The notes beneath the pieces were generated by a model, which ran no database searches, had not been told where the DNA came from, and saw nothing but the letters and a program-made list of their open reading frames with translations. From contig NZ_BNGS01000014.1 of NCBI RefSeq assembly GCF_014905555.1, forward strand, positions 62,001 through 126,000: DNA of 64,000 nucleotides. The letters are read 5' to 3'. Each line of letters starts with the position of its first letter. Positions within the stretch are counted from its first letter, which is position 1. Shown here piece after piece: positions 41,095 to 50,669 of the stretch. The position numbers and the translations under genes are program-made. Source of the DNA: Streptomyces sp. Y2F8-2 (GTDB lineage Bacteria; Actinomycetota; Actinomycetes; Streptomycetales; Streptomycetaceae).

Positions 41095-42477
41095 ATGTCG
41101 ACCAACCACCCGATGACGAAGACGCAGTCCCCAGGCGGTACCGAGCGGCAGTTGCGATCAACCTCGGCCGCGCTCACCCTGACCGCCGCCCTTCTCGGCT
41201 TCGCGATCATCACGCTCGATGCCTCCGTCGTGAACGTGGCGCTCCCGGCGATCGGGACCGAGCTGAAGTCCGGTCTGTCGGGGCTCCAGTGGGTCGTCGA
41301 CGCCTACACGCTGGCGTTCGCGGCGCTGATGCTGTCGACGGGGGCCTTCGCGGACCGGGCCGGGGCGAGCCGGGCCTTCGGGGCAGGCATCGCCGTGTTC
41401 ACTCTGGCGTCGGCGGCATGCGGAGGAGCACCGAACCTGGCGCTGCTGATCGGGGCACGGGTGGCGCAGGGCGCGGCGGCGGCCGTGGTCCTGCCTGCCT
41501 CCCTCGCGCTCGTGCGGCAGGCGTACCCGGACGCGGCGCGGCGGGCGCGCGCCGTGGCCGTGTGGGCGGCGGGCGGTTCGGTGGCGGTCGCCCTGGGCCC
41601 AGTGGCCGGCGGGGCGCTGACCACGGCGTGGGACTGGCGCTGGATCTTCTTCATCAATCTGCCGGTGGGCGCACTGGCGCTGCTGTCGCTGCTCCGCACA
41701 CCGCGCTCGCAGCCACGGCCGGCACCCTTGGACGTCCCCGGTCAGCTCACGGCGGTCGTGGCCCTCGCCGCGCTGACGTTCGCGGTGATCGAGGGCGGCA
41801 CGACGGGCCTGGTGGCGCTCGCGGTCGCCGTCGTCGCGGGTGCGGCGTTCGTACGGATCGAGACCCGGCAGGCACACCCCGTGGTACCACTCGGGCTCTT
41901 CCGCAGCCGGTACGTCCGCGTGGCCGTCGCGGCGGGGGCGGCGTGCAGCGTGGCGTTCTACGGTGTGGTGTTCCTCTTCTCCTTGTTCTTCCAGCAGGTA
42001 CAGGGGCGCTCCGCGCTGTCCGCCGGGCTGATGTTCCTTCCGATGACGGGGCTGATCTCGGTGACCAACATCGCGTCGGGCAAGCTGGCGGGGCGGTACG
42101 GCGCCCGGCTGCCGATGCTGCTGGGGCAATGGCTGGCGGTGGCGGGGCTGCTGCTCCTGCTGTGTGTCGACACGTCGACGCCGTCCGCCGCGGTGGCCGT
42201 CCTGCTGGTCCCGACGGCCCTGGGATGCGCCCTCACGGTGCCGCCACTGACGGCGACGATGATGGAGGCGGTTCCCCCGGACCGCGCGGGCCTGGCGGCG
42301 GGCGTACTGAACTCGGCCCGTCAGGTGGCCGGGGGCCTGGCCATCGCCGTGTTCGGTGCGCTGGTGGGCGGGGGCTTCGAGGCCGGGATGCGGTGGGGGC
42401 TCGCGGTGTCGGCGGTGCTGTTCACCACGACGGCCGTGGCCACGCTGCGCCTGCGGCGCCCGGCCGATTCGTCATGA
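41095..42477 (+). CDS. MFS drug-efflux transporter (DHA2, 14-helix type)
   Basis: A 460-residue membrane protein with about 14 hydrophobic segments. Motif A is in STGAFADRAGASRAFGAGI, motif C-like glycine/proline sequence in ALGPVAGGALTTAWDWRWIF, and the N-terminal IITLDASVVNVALPAIGTEL is typical of the EmrB/QacA subfamily. It exports drugs or metabolites by proton antiport. Its 3' end overlaps the convergent DUF1349 gene by six bases. Probable target of the adjacent AraC regulator. Confidence 0.9.
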   Translation: MSTNHPMTKTQSPGGTERQLRSTSAALTLTAALLGFAIITLDASVVNVALPAIGTELKSGLSGLQWVVDAYTLAFAALMLSTGAFADRAGASRAFGAGIAVFTLASAACGGAPNLALLIGARVAQGAAAAVVLPASLALVRQAYPDAARRARAVAVWAAGGSVAVALGPVAGGALTTAWDWRWIFFINLPVGALALLSLLRTPRSQPRPAPLDVPGQLTAVVALAALTFAVIEGGTTGLVALAVAVVAGAAFVRIETRQAHPVVPLGLFRSRYVRVAVAAGAACSVAFYGVVFLFSLFFQQVQGRSALSAGLMFLPMTGLISVTNIASGKLAGRYGARLPMLLGQWLAVAGLLLLLCVDTSTPSAAVAVLLVPTALGCALTVPPLTATMMEAVPPDRAGLAAGVLNSARQVAGGLAIAVFGALVGGGFEAGMRWGLAVSAVLFTTTAVATLRLRRPADSS

Positions 42478-43080
42478 ACCGTCCCGCAGGTCCTGCGGCC
42501 AGTGCGGGCGGAACTCGATCCCGTCGTACGTCACCACGCAGCCCTCGCCCATCGGGGACTGGGCCATGAAGCCGACCAGCGCCGCGTCCGTCTCCTTCTC
42601 GTCGGCCAGGGTGAACAGCCGGACGAACGTCCACCGCTCCCCGTCCCGGGAGGCGTGGAAGGCGAAGGCGCGGCCGGTCCGGCTGATCCGGAGCCAGACC
42701 GAACTTCCCTCCACGGTGAAGGAGTTGGCGTCGTCGGAGTGCCCCCGCGTCACCACGGTGCACACGGTGGGCACGTCCGGCGAGTACTCCAGGCACAGCT
42801 TCGCCCACGCCCGCTCGCCGACGTGGACGTAGAGCACACCTGCGTCGAAGGCCGCGGCGAAGCCGACGGTGACGCGGGCGATCAGCTGGAAGTCCCCTTC
42901 CGGCGCCCCGAGCAGCCGGGGCGCGTCGGAGGCGGCGTCCAGGGACTCACCGGTGGGCGGCACGAAACGATCCTGCCGGGCCCCGGCCCAGCCGGTGAGC
43001 ACCCCGTCCTCGTACGACCAGTGGCCTTCAGGCCCGTACGTACGAAGGAGGAAAGGGAGTTCGGGAAGTTCGAGGTCCAT
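42472..43080 (-). CDS. DUF1349 domain-containing protein (concanavalin-like)
   Basis: A 202-residue YesU-like protein with a single jelly-roll (concanavalin/lectin-like) domain. Conserved stretches are AAFDAGVLYVHVGERAWAKL, WLRISRTGRAFAFHASRDGE and LVGFMAQSPMGEGCVVTYDG. No signal peptide. The start is the ATG at 43080; extra in-frame sequence upstream is basic and unlike the family. Likely carbohydrate-related but enzymatic activity is not established for the family. Confidence 0.83.
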   Translation of the reverse strand: MDLELPELPFLLRTYGPEGHWSYEDGVLTGWAGARQDRFVPPTGESLDAASDAPRLLGAPEGDFQLIARVTVGFAAAFDAGVLYVHVGERAWAKLCLEYSPDVPTVCTVVTRGHSDDANSFTVEGSSVWLRISRTGRAFAFHASRDGERWTFVRLFTLADEKETDAALVGFMAQSPMGEGCVVTYDGIEFRPHWPQDLRDGS

Positions 43081-43232
43081 TGCCAGAGTGTCCCAGGTGC
43101 CGAGGTAGGGGGCAGTGTTTTTCGGGGGTGCGGGGATGTGACGCCTCGCGCGGCTTGGTCGCGCGGGCGCTGACCGACCGCGGAGGCGCCGCACCCCGCA
43201 ACACCCCTACGGCATGAACCGCGATGAAACGG

Positions 43233-44762
43233 TCACCGCTCCAGACGGCCGTTGAACCGCCGCGGCAGACCCAGCGGGTTGTCGTCCCGCAGCTCCGGCG
43301 GGAGCAGGGCCTCCGGAGCGTTCTGGTACGCCACGGGCCGCAGCCACCGCTCGATCGCCGTACCGCCGACCGATGTGGACGTGGACGTGGTCGCCGGGTA
43401 CGGACCACCGTGGTGCTGAGCGGGCGCCACCGCCACCCCGGTGGGCCAGCCGTTGACAAGTACGCGCCCTGCCAGCGGGGTCAGCTCCTGAAGGATCTCC
43501 GCGCCACGGCCCTCCCCCGCCGCCTCCTCGCTCGACAGGTGCACCGTCGCGGTGAGGTTGCCGGGGAGCCGGCCCAGGACGCGCTTGGCCTCGTCCTCGT
43601 CCTCGTAGCGGGCGACGACCGTGATCGGGCCGAAGCACTCCTCGAGAAGCAGGTCGTACTCGCCCTCCGTGGTGAGCTTCTCGGCCGGGACGGTGAGGAA
43701 GCCCGCGCTCACGGTGTGCTCGCCGCCCGGGCCTGCGGTGACCGGGGACTCCACATCGGGGAGGGCCGCGCGCTCGGCGACCCCGGCGACGAAGTTGTCG
43801 CGCATGCGGTGGTCGAGCAGGACGCCGGCGTCGGTGTCGCTGACCGCCTCGGTCAGGGACTTCACCAGACGGTCGCCCGCCGCCCCCGCGGGGGCCAGGA
43901 CCAGGCCGGGCTTGACGCAGAACTGGCCGACGCCCAGCGTCATGGAGCCCGCGAGACCCGCGCCGATCGTCTCGGCGCGCTCGGCGGCGGCGGCCTCGGT
44001 GACGACCACCGGGTTGAGCGAGCCGAGTTCACCGTGGAACGGGATCGGGACGGGGCGGGCGGCCGCCGCGTCGAAGAGGGCACGGCCGCCGCGAACGGAG
44101 CCGGTGAACCCGGCGGCGGCGACCAGCGGGTGCTTGATCAGCTCGATGCCCGCCTGGAAACCGTGGACGAGACCGAGCACGCCCTTCGGGATGTCGTGCC
44201 GCTCGGCGGCGCGGCGCAGGGCCGCCGCGACCAGTTCGGACAGGGCCGGGTGGTCGGGGTGGGCCTTGACGACGACGGGGCAGCCCGCGGCGAGCGCGCT
44301 CGCGGTGTCGCCGCCGGCCACGGAGAAGGCGAAGGGGAAGTTGGAGGCCGAGTACACGGCGACGACGCCCAGCGGAACCTTGTAGCGGCGCAGGTCGGGG
44401 ATCGGCGGGGTCGCCGTGTCGTCGGGGTGGTTGATCACGACGTCGAGGAAGGCGCCCTCGTCGACGATGTCCGCGAAGGCGCGCAACTGGTAGCAGGTGC
44501 GGGCGAGCTCGCCGCTCAGCCGGACCGGACCGAGGGCGGTCTCCGCGTCCGCCGCCTCGACGAGGTGGTCCTTGACCGCCTCCAGCTCGTCGGCGGCGGC
44601 ACGCAGGAACGCCGAGCGGACCGTGCGGTCCGCGAGGGAACCACGGGCGTCGTGGGCGGCCCGGACTGCGGCGTCCACCTCCTCGGCTGTGGCCTCCACC
44701 GCAACCTGTTCACGCTGCTTCCCGGTTCGGGGGTCGACACTCCAGACTGGTGCTGCTGCCAC
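43233..44762 (-). CDS. NADP-type aldehyde dehydrogenase (2-oxoglutarate semialdehyde dehydrogenase-like)
   Basis: A 509-residue ALDH of the group that oxidises 2,5-dioxovalerate (2-oxoglutarate semialdehyde). Catalytic Cys282 is in LGVGQFCVKPGLVL and Glu245 in PFHGELGSLNPVVV; YSASNFPFAFSVAGGDTASA and GCPVVVKAHPDHP are typical of the subfamily. It is divergent from an IclR regulator, with a candidate operator at 44814-44831, 52 bases upstream of its start. It fits as the last step of the nonphosphorylative sugar-acid routes encoded at 53.9-62 kb. Confidence 0.85.
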   Translation of the reverse strand: MAAAPVWSVDPRTGKQREQVAVEATAEEVDAAVRAAHDARGSLADRTVRSAFLRAAADELEAVKDHLVEAADAETALGPVRLSGELARTCYQLRAFADIVDEGAFLDVVINHPDDTATPPIPDLRRYKVPLGVVAVYSASNFPFAFSVAGGDTASALAAGCPVVVKAHPDHPALSELVAAALRRAAERHDIPKGVLGLVHGFQAGIELIKHPLVAAAGFTGSVRGGRALFDAAAARPVPIPFHGELGSLNPVVVTEAAAAERAETIGAGLAGSMTLGVGQFCVKPGLVLAPAGAAGDRLVKSLTEAVSDTDAGVLLDHRMRDNFVAGVAERAALPDVESPVTAGPGGEHTVSAGFLTVPAEKLTTEGEYDLLLEECFGPITVVARYEDEDEAKRVLGRLPGNLTATVHLSSEEAAGEGRGAEILQELTPLAGRVLVNGWPTGVAVAPAQHHGGPYPATTSTSTSVGGTAIERWLRPVAYQNAPEALLPPELRDDNPLGLPRRFNGRLER

Positions 44763-44813
44763 CGCGGGTCCCTCCAGATGTCATGCCGCAGTTCGTACGC
44801 CATCCATCAGAGT

Positions 44814-44831
44814 CGTTCGATATACTGAACG
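44814..44831. promoter_or_regulatory. Candidate IclR operator
   Basis: CGTTC-GATATACT-GAACG is a 5-bp inverted repeat with an 8-bp centre, of the TTC...GAA form commonly bound by IclR-family regulators. It lies between the divergent aldehyde dehydrogenase (start 44762) and the IclR gene (start 44896). Confidence 0.6.
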
Positions 44832-44895
44832 CTGTCTCTGATGATGAATATGCTGCTCGGAGACTATTTCCCGGCGAACGAAGGGGTCAAGGGCG

Positions 44896-45669
44896 ATGTC
44901 GGCAGGCGAGACAGGCGGCGGGGCGCAGGTCAAGTCCGCGGTGCGGACGGTCGAATTGCTCGAGTACTTCGCCGGCCGCCCCGGCATGCACTCGCTGGCC
45001 TCCGTGCAGGAGGCCGTCGGATACCCCAAGTCCAGTCTGTACATGCTGCTGCGCACGCTCGTGGAGCTGGGCTGGGTGGAGACGGACGCGACGGGCACGC
45101 GGTACGGCATCGGGGTGCGGGCGCTGCTGGTCGGCACGTCGTACATCGACGGCGACGAGGTGGTGGCGGCGGCCCGCCCGACCCTGGACCGGCTGTCGGA
45201 CGACACGACGGAGACGATCCACCTGGCGCGCCTCGACGGCACGAACGTGGTGTACCTGGCGACCCGCCAGTCGCAGCACTACCTGCGGCCCTTCACGCGG
45301 GTGGGGCGCCGGCTGCCCGCGCACTCGACGTCGCTGGGCAAGGCGCTGCTGAGCACGTACACGGACGAGCAGGTCCGCAAGATGCTCCCGGAGACGCTCC
45401 CGGCGCTGACCGAACACACCATCACCGACCGTGAGAAGCTGATCGAGGAGCTGCACCAGGTCCGCGAGCAGGGCTTCGCCGTGGACCGGGAGGAGAACAC
45501 GCTGGGGCTGCGCTGCTTCGGGGTCGCGATCCCCTACCGCACCCCGGCCCGCGACGCGATCAGCTGCTCGGTCCCGGTGGCCCGCCTGACCCCGGCCCAC
45601 GAACAGATGATCAAGGACGCCCTGTTCGACGCGAGGGACCGTCTGACGCTCGCCACCCGGAGGCTGTGA
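44896..45669 (+). CDS. IclR-family transcriptional regulator
   Basis: A 257-residue regulator. The winged HTH is at about residues 12-75 (LASVQEAVGYPKSSLYMLLR), and the C-terminal effector domain contains GRRLPAHSTSLGKALLSTYT, FAVDREENTLGLRCFGVAIP and a final SCSVPVARLT. Divergent from the aldehyde dehydrogenase, which it probably represses together with itself through the palindrome at 44814. The effector is probably a sugar acid. Confidence 0.93.
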   Translation: MSAGETGGGAQVKSAVRTVELLEYFAGRPGMHSLASVQEAVGYPKSSLYMLLRTLVELGWVETDATGTRYGIGVRALLVGTSYIDGDEVVAAARPTLDRLSDDTTETIHLARLDGTNVVYLATRQSQHYLRPFTRVGRRLPAHSTSLGKALLSTYTDEQVRKMLPETLPALTEHTITDREKLIEELHQVREQGFAVDREENTLGLRCFGVAIPYRTPARDAISCSVPVARLTPAHEQMIKDALFDARDRLTLATRRL

Positions 45670-45777
45670 ACCGTCGAGGTCGTGCTGACGCCGGACGCCT
45701 GAGCCGTTCATGAGCGCGGGATGAGAAATGGGGCGTTCGGGAACGGTCCGGCCCGTCCCGTTCGTCTTCCTGGCGCG

Positions 45778-47235
45778 ATGAACAAGACGATCAGACGCGC
45801 CTCCGTCTTCGTGCTGGCCCTGGTGTTCGCTCTGCTGGTCAGGGCCACCTGGGTGCAGTTCTACGACGGCAAGGCGCTCGCGGACGACAAGGACAACCGG
45901 CGAGGCGCGATCGAGACGTACGCGCAGCCGCTGGGGAACATCATCGTGGCCGGAAGGTCGGTCACCGGCTCGGCCCGGACGACCGGCGGCGACCTCGCGT
46001 ACAAGCGCACCTACACCGACGGCAAGCTGTACGCCGCGGTGACGGGCTACGCCTCGCAGAGCTATGCGCCCACCCAACTCGAAGGCATCTACCAGGACCT
46101 GCTCGACGGCACTGATCCCCGTCTGAAGACCGTCATGGACACGATCACCACCCAGCGGGCCGAACCGGGCAACGTGGTGACGACGATCGACCCGGACGTG
46201 CAGAAGGCGGCGTACGACGCCCTCGGCGACAAGAAGGGCGCCGCCGTCGCGATCGACCCGAAGACCGGCCGCATCCTCGCTGTCGTGTCGACCCCGTCCT
46301 ACGACCCGTCGTCGCTGACCGACGCCAACACCGCCGGGGCCGCCTGGAGGCAGCTCAACGCCGATCCGGACAAACCGCTCACCAACCGCGCGCTGCGCCA
46401 GCCCCTGCCACCGGGATCGACGTTCAAGCTGGTGGTGGCGGCGGCCGCGCTGGAGGACGGGCTCTATTCGTCGGTGGACCAGAAGACGGTCAGCCCGAAC
46501 CCGTACCGGCTGCCGCTGTCGACCGACGACCTGTCCAACGAGAACCCCTCCGCGCCCTGCGAGAACGCCTCGATCCGGGTGGCCCTGGAGTACTCGTGCA
46601 ACAACGTCTTCGCGAAGATGGCCGTCGACCTCGGTCAGGACAAGGTGAAGGCGATGGCCGAGAAGTTCGGCTTCAACGACGACCAGCTGGACGTGCCGGT
46701 GCGGGCGTACGCGAGCGTGTACCCCTCGAAGATGGACCGGGCGCAGACGGCCCTGTCCGGTATCGGCCAGTTCGACGTGACCGCGACCCCGCTCCAGATG
46801 GCCATGGTGTCCGCCGCTCTGGCCAACGGCGGTGAGCTGGTCAGCCCGCACATGGTGTCGCAGATCACCGACAGCGGCGGCGATGTGCTGAAGAACTACG
46901 ACAACGACACGTCACCGAAGCGGATCGTCAGCTCCTCGACCGCGGCCCAGCTGGAGTCCGCCATGCAGACGGTCGTCGAGAAGGGCACGGGTACGAACGC
47001 GCAGATCCCGGGTGTCACCGTGGGCGGCAAGACCGGTACCGCGCAGCACGGCGAGAACAACAGCCAGGTGCCGTACGCCTGGTTCACGGCGTACGGCAAG
47101 TCCGACGCGACGGGCGAGGAGGTCGCGGTCGCGGTGGTGGTCGAGCAGTCGGACGCGGCGCGTTCCGAGGTGAGCGGCAACGGGCTGGCGGCTCCGGTGG
47201 CCAAGGCCATGATGCAGGCGGCGCTCAAGAGTTGA
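45778..47235 (+). CDS. Penicillin-binding protein 2-type transpeptidase
   Basis: A 485-residue class B PBP of the actinobacterial PbpA type. An N-terminal signal-anchor helix (ASVFVLALVFALLVRATWVQ) is followed by a short dimerisation region and the transpeptidase domain with S214xxK (PPGSTFK), SCN in EYSCNNVFAKMAVD, and K418TG in GGKTGTAQHG. ATG at 45778 is preferred over an in-frame ATG at 45721 that adds a non-membrane leader. It cross-links peptidoglycan outside the membrane. No FtsW/RodA partner is adjacent. Confidence 0.91.
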   Translation: MNKTIRRASVFVLALVFALLVRATWVQFYDGKALADDKDNRRGAIETYAQPLGNIIVAGRSVTGSARTTGGDLAYKRTYTDGKLYAAVTGYASQSYAPTQLEGIYQDLLDGTDPRLKTVMDTITTQRAEPGNVVTTIDPDVQKAAYDALGDKKGAAVAIDPKTGRILAVVSTPSYDPSSLTDANTAGAAWRQLNADPDKPLTNRALRQPLPPGSTFKLVVAAAALEDGLYSSVDQKTVSPNPYRLPLSTDDLSNENPSAPCENASIRVALEYSCNNVFAKMAVDLGQDKVKAMAEKFGFNDDQLDVPVRAYASVYPSKMDRAQTALSGIGQFDVTATPLQMAMVSAALANGGELVSPHMVSQITDSGGDVLKNYDNDTSPKRIVSSSTAAQLESAMQTVVEKGTGTNAQIPGVTVGGKTGTAQHGENNSQVPYAWFTAYGKSDATGEEVAVAVVVEQSDAARSEVSGNGLAAPVAKAMMQAALKS

Positions 47236-47243
47236 GCACTGGA

Positions 47244-47276
47244 GGCCCCCGGCCGGTGATACCCCGGCCGGGGGCC
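47244..47276. terminator. Bidirectional terminator between PBP and NCS2 permease
   Basis: A perfect 13-bp stem, GGCCCCCGGCCGG (47244-47256) with CCGGCCGGGGGCC (47264-47276), loop of seven, 8 bases past the PBP stop and in the convergent gap. Confidence 0.8.
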
Positions 47277-47320
47277 CGGCCCGCGGCCGGGCCGCAGTCG
47301 AATGCGGCGTCCCGCGGGAA

Positions 47321-48772
47321 CTACCGCACGCCGAGGATCTGCTCCACCGGATCGATCGCGAAGTACACCAGGAACAGCGCCGAGACGCCCCACAGCAGCC
47401 AGTTGACCTCCTTGGCCTTGCCGAGGACCGTCTTGATGACGACGTACGACAGGAAGCCGGCACCGATGCCGTCGGTGATCGAGTACGTGAACGGCATCGC
47501 GGCGATGGTGAGGAACGCCGGGATGGCGATCTCGTACCGGTCCCAGTCGATGTGCTTGACGTGCGTCATCATCAGGAAGCCGACCGCGATGAGGGCGGGC
47601 GCCGCCGCCTGGAGCGGCACGATGGTCAGCAGCGGCGTGAGGAACAGCGCGAGGCCGAACAGGCCGCCGGTGACCAGGTTGGCGAACCCGGTGCGCGCGC
47701 CCTCGCCGACGCCGGCGGCGGACTCGATGTACGCGGTGTTGGAGGAGGCGGAGCCCACGCCGCCGGCGATCGCGGCGGCGCCGTCGATGAACAGCACCCG
47801 GCCGATGCCCGGCACCTGGCCCTGCTCGTCGAGCAGCCCGGCCTCCGCGCTGATGCCGACGATGGTGCCCATGGCGTCGAAGAAGTCCGACAGGATCAGC
47901 GTGAAGATCAGCAGGACGACGGTGATGGCGCTCGTTTCGCCGAAGGCGCCGAACAGGCTGAAGTGACCGACGAGCCCGAAGTCGGGGGCCGCCACGACCT
48001 TCTCGGGGAGCTTCGGGGTGGTCAGGCCCCAGCTCTTGATGTCGGCGCTTGCGTTGATGGCGATCGCGACGACCGTCATGGTCACGATGCTGATCAGGAT
48101 GGCGCCCTTCACCCTGCGCGCGAGCAGCGCGATGGTGAGCAGCACGCCGAGGCAGAAGACCAGGACGGGCCAGCCGGTCAGGCGCCCCACGGCGCCCAGT
48201 TGCACCGGCACGGTGGTGTTCGCGGCGTCCGGGATGCGGCTGACGAACCCGGCGTCGACGAAGCCGATGAACGCGATGAACAGACCGATGCCGACGCCGA
48301 TGGCCTGCTTCAGCTGCTGCGGGATCGCGTTCATGATCGCTTCGCGCAGTCCGGTGAGCACCAGGACGCAGATCAGGACGCCTTCGATGACGACGAGGCC
48401 CATGGCGTCGGCCCAGCTCATCAGGGGAGCGAGTTGGAAGGCGACGACGGCGTTGAGGCCGAGGCCGGCGGCGATGGCGAGCGGCAGGTTGCCGCCGACA
48501 CCCATGATGATCGTCATCACACAGGCCACCAGCGCGGTGGCCGTGACCAGTTGGCCGGTGTCCAGCTGGTGACCGAACTTGTCCTTGGCGCTGCCCAGGA
48601 TGATCGGATTCAGGACAAGGATGTAGGCCATCGTGAAGAACGTGGCGAAGCCGCCGCGTATCTCACGACCGAAGGTGGAGCCCCGTTCGGAGATCCGGAA
48701 GAACCGGTCGAGGCCGTTGGCCGCCGGGGGCGCGGCACTTGGCCGGTCGGCCACCTTCTGTGTGTCGGGCAT
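47321..48772 (-). CDS. NCS2-family purine permease (AzgA/PbuG type)
   Basis: A 483-residue membrane protein with about 12-14 helices. Marks are REIRGGFATFFTMAYILVLN at the N terminus, GLGLNAVVAFQLAPLMSWAD and VGSASSNTAYIESAAGVGEG, the signature of the adenine/guanine/hypoxanthine branch of the family. It imports purines by proton symport. The 255 bases upstream contain an imperfect palindromic TACGACGTTCGAAGCTTCGTA at 48887-48907 that may be regulatory. Confidence 0.9.
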   Translation of the reverse strand: MPDTQKVADRPSAAPPAANGLDRFFRISERGSTFGREIRGGFATFFTMAYILVLNPIILGSAKDKFGHQLDTGQLVTATALVACVMTIIMGVGGNLPLAIAAGLGLNAVVAFQLAPLMSWADAMGLVVIEGVLICVLVLTGLREAIMNAIPQQLKQAIGVGIGLFIAFIGFVDAGFVSRIPDAANTTVPVQLGAVGRLTGWPVLVFCLGVLLTIALLARRVKGAILISIVTMTVVAIAINASADIKSWGLTTPKLPEKVVAAPDFGLVGHFSLFGAFGETSAITVVLLIFTLILSDFFDAMGTIVGISAEAGLLDEQGQVPGIGRVLFIDGAAAIAGGVGSASSNTAYIESAAGVGEGARTGFANLVTGGLFGLALFLTPLLTIVPLQAAAPALIAVGFLMMTHVKHIDWDRYEIAIPAFLTIAAMPFTYSITDGIGAGFLSYVVIKTVLGKAKEVNWLLWGVSALFLVYFAIDPVEQILGVR

Positions 48773-49027
48773 GGCAGTACTCCTTGTTGCCTGTTGAACC
48801 GGTGCGGGATGCTGGCTGGATTGTTCCCGTGGTGAACCCGTTTCAGGTTTTCACCGTGTTACGAAATCGGAGAATTCGGCCCGCCATACGACGTTCGAAG
48901 CTTCGTACTAACGCTGCTACGCTTCCGGATCTCGTCCCGGACCGCACTCCGGACGTCCACATGGCACTTACATCACATCCACAGGTGCCCGCAGAGGTGC
49001 CGGAGCCGCAGCGAGGAGAGGTCGCCC

Positions 49028-49585
49028 GTGGGCACTGTCGTCGACGACGCCGCCTCCGTGGAGTTCCACGCCTTCTTCGAGCGGCACTACGCCGAACTCG
49101 CCCGGCTCGCCCATCTGCTGACCGGTGAGGCGGACGCCGCGGACGATCTGGCGGCCGACGCGCTGCTCGCGCTGTGGCACCGCTGGGACCGGGTGCGCGC
49201 CGCCGACCACCCGGTGGCGTACGCGCGCGGGGTGGTCGCCAACCTGGCCCGCACCCGGATCCGCAGCGCGGTGCGCGAACGCCGCCGGATCACCCTCTTC
49301 TGGTCGCAGCGCGAGGAGAAGACCGAGAACCCGGACGTCCCGGCGGTCGTGGACGTCCAGGAGGCCCTGCGCCGCCTGCCGTTCCGCAAACGGGCGTGCG
49401 TGGTGCTGAGGCACGCCTTCGACCTCTCCGAGAAGGACACGGCGCTCGCGCTCGGCATCTCGGTGGGTACGGTGAAGAGCCAGACGTCGAAGGGGATGGC
49501 CGAATTGCAGCGGCTCCTGGGCACCGTCGAGGCGCCTCGGCGCGTTCACGCCGCGGTGGTGCGCACTGGAGGGAGGGACCGATGA
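49028..49585 (+). CDS. SigE-family ECF RNA polymerase sigma factor
   Basis: A 185-residue sigma factor. Region 2 is in FFERHYAELARLAHLLTGEA to LLALWHRWDRV, region 4 in ALRRLPFRKRACVVLRHAFD and ALALGISVGTVKSQTSKGMA. GTG start at 49028 behind GAGGAG. Its stop overlaps the start of the next gene (ATGA), a coupling typical of a sigma factor and its membrane regulator. Confidence 0.91.
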   Translation: MGTVVDDAASVEFHAFFERHYAELARLAHLLTGEADAADDLAADALLALWHRWDRVRAADHPVAYARGVVANLARTRIRSAVRERRRITLFWSQREEKTENPDVPAVVDVQEALRRLPFRKRACVVLRHAFDLSEKDTALALGISVGTVKSQTSKGMAELQRLLGTVEAPRRVHAAVVRTGGRDR

Positions 49586-50442
49586 CTACGCCGCGGGACG
49601 TGCACGACGAGCTGCGCGCCAGGCTGCACGCGGCGGCCGAGGCGCATGAGCCCGACCGCGCGCGCATCCTGGCCCGCGTCGAGCGCGGCATGGCCGCGCC
49701 GTTCCGTCCGAGCCGCCGGGCCACGCGTCCGCCGCTGTGGGGCTGGGTGCGGGTCATGGGCGCCACGGCCGGGGTCGCGGGCGTCCTCGCGGTGGGCGGC
49801 TACGCGGTCGCCTCGGCGGTGAAGGACGACACCCCCGCCCAGCAGACGGTCGCCGTCTCGCCCACGCCGACCCCGTCCCCGGCCGCGACGAGCCGCGCAC
49901 CGGTGGGCCCGGCGGGGCCGACCCCGGGCAAGGGCGCGTCCCACGCCCCGGGCAGGCAGAGCCCTTCGGCGTCGGCCTCCCCGAAGGCCCCCACGACCGC
50001 GACCACCCCGCCGGCCGCCTCCGGCGTCCAGGACGGTCCGCTGTGGTCGGACGGCTCGGTGGACCCGCACAGCAACGATTTCTGGGCACAGAGCAACCTG
50101 ACCCTGAAGACCAGCGAGCGGCTCACCTCGCTCACCGTCGAGCTGAAGGTCGCGCAGACCGGCGGGGTGTCCTCGACGGGCTCCTGGCGGTCGCTTCCGG
50201 AGCAGGACTTCACCTTCACGGTCGCCGAGAAGGACGGCTTCCTCGTCTACACCTGGGTGCTCGATCAGGGCCGTACGGTCCCCGCGGGCCAGTGGGTGTT
50301 CGCGGGGCAGTACGACCACGACCGCGGCGGCCGTGACGCCAGGGGCGACAGCTACACGATGACGGCGACGGCGGGTGGTGAACACCTCGCGGTGAAGGGC
50401 GGCTTCGCCGCGCACGGCGACGGCGCGAGCGGCGACTCGTAA
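49582..50442 (+). CDS. Single-pass membrane protein, putative anti-sigma partner
   Basis: A 286-residue protein. A cytosolic N-terminal helix (DELRARLHAAAEAHEPDRAR) leads to one transmembrane segment (MGATAGVAGVLAVGGYAVAS, about 55-75), then a Pro/Ser/Thr-rich stalk and an extracellular beta-rich domain (DGPLWSDGSVDPHSNDFWAQ; LKTSERLTSLTVELKVAQTG). No ZAS-type zinc motif. Coupling to the sigma gene suggests that it holds the sigma factor until an envelope signal arrives; the outer domain resembles those found in Streptomyces sigma-linked proteins but is unassigned. Confidence 0.72.
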   Translation: MTTPRDVHDELRARLHAAAEAHEPDRARILARVERGMAAPFRPSRRATRPPLWGWVRVMGATAGVAGVLAVGGYAVASAVKDDTPAQQTVAVSPTPTPSPAATSRAPVGPAGPTPGKGASHAPGRQSPSASASPKAPTTATTPPAASGVQDGPLWSDGSVDPHSNDFWAQSNLTLKTSERLTSLTVELKVAQTGGVSSTGSWRSLPEQDFTFTVAEKDGFLVYTWVLDQGRTVPAGQWVFAGQYDHDRGGRDARGDSYTMTATAGGEHLAVKGGFAAHGDGASGDS

Positions 50443-50669
50443 CAAGCGGCGAGCAGGAGCGCACGAGGACGCCCCCGCCGGTTCCGGTCGGCGAGGGCAG
50501 TACCTGGTCGTCGCCGTGGCCCAGGAGGGTTGCCGCACCAGGCCCGAAAGCGATCGAAATTTTCGGTCCCCCGCACCCCTCACGCACCGATTGACGTTCT
50601 GTCCCCCACTGGTGACACTCCGATGGCAGTGCAGCCAACAGAATCCATCAGACTTCCACAGGATGTGTC
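50443..50669. other. Intergenic region upstream of the GH43 gene
   Basis: No gene seen. CGAAATTTTCG at 50555-50565 is an AT-centred near-palindrome, unusual in this sequence context, and CGAAAG at 50545 precedes it; it could be an operator for sugar-responsive control of the glycosidase. Confidence 0.35.
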
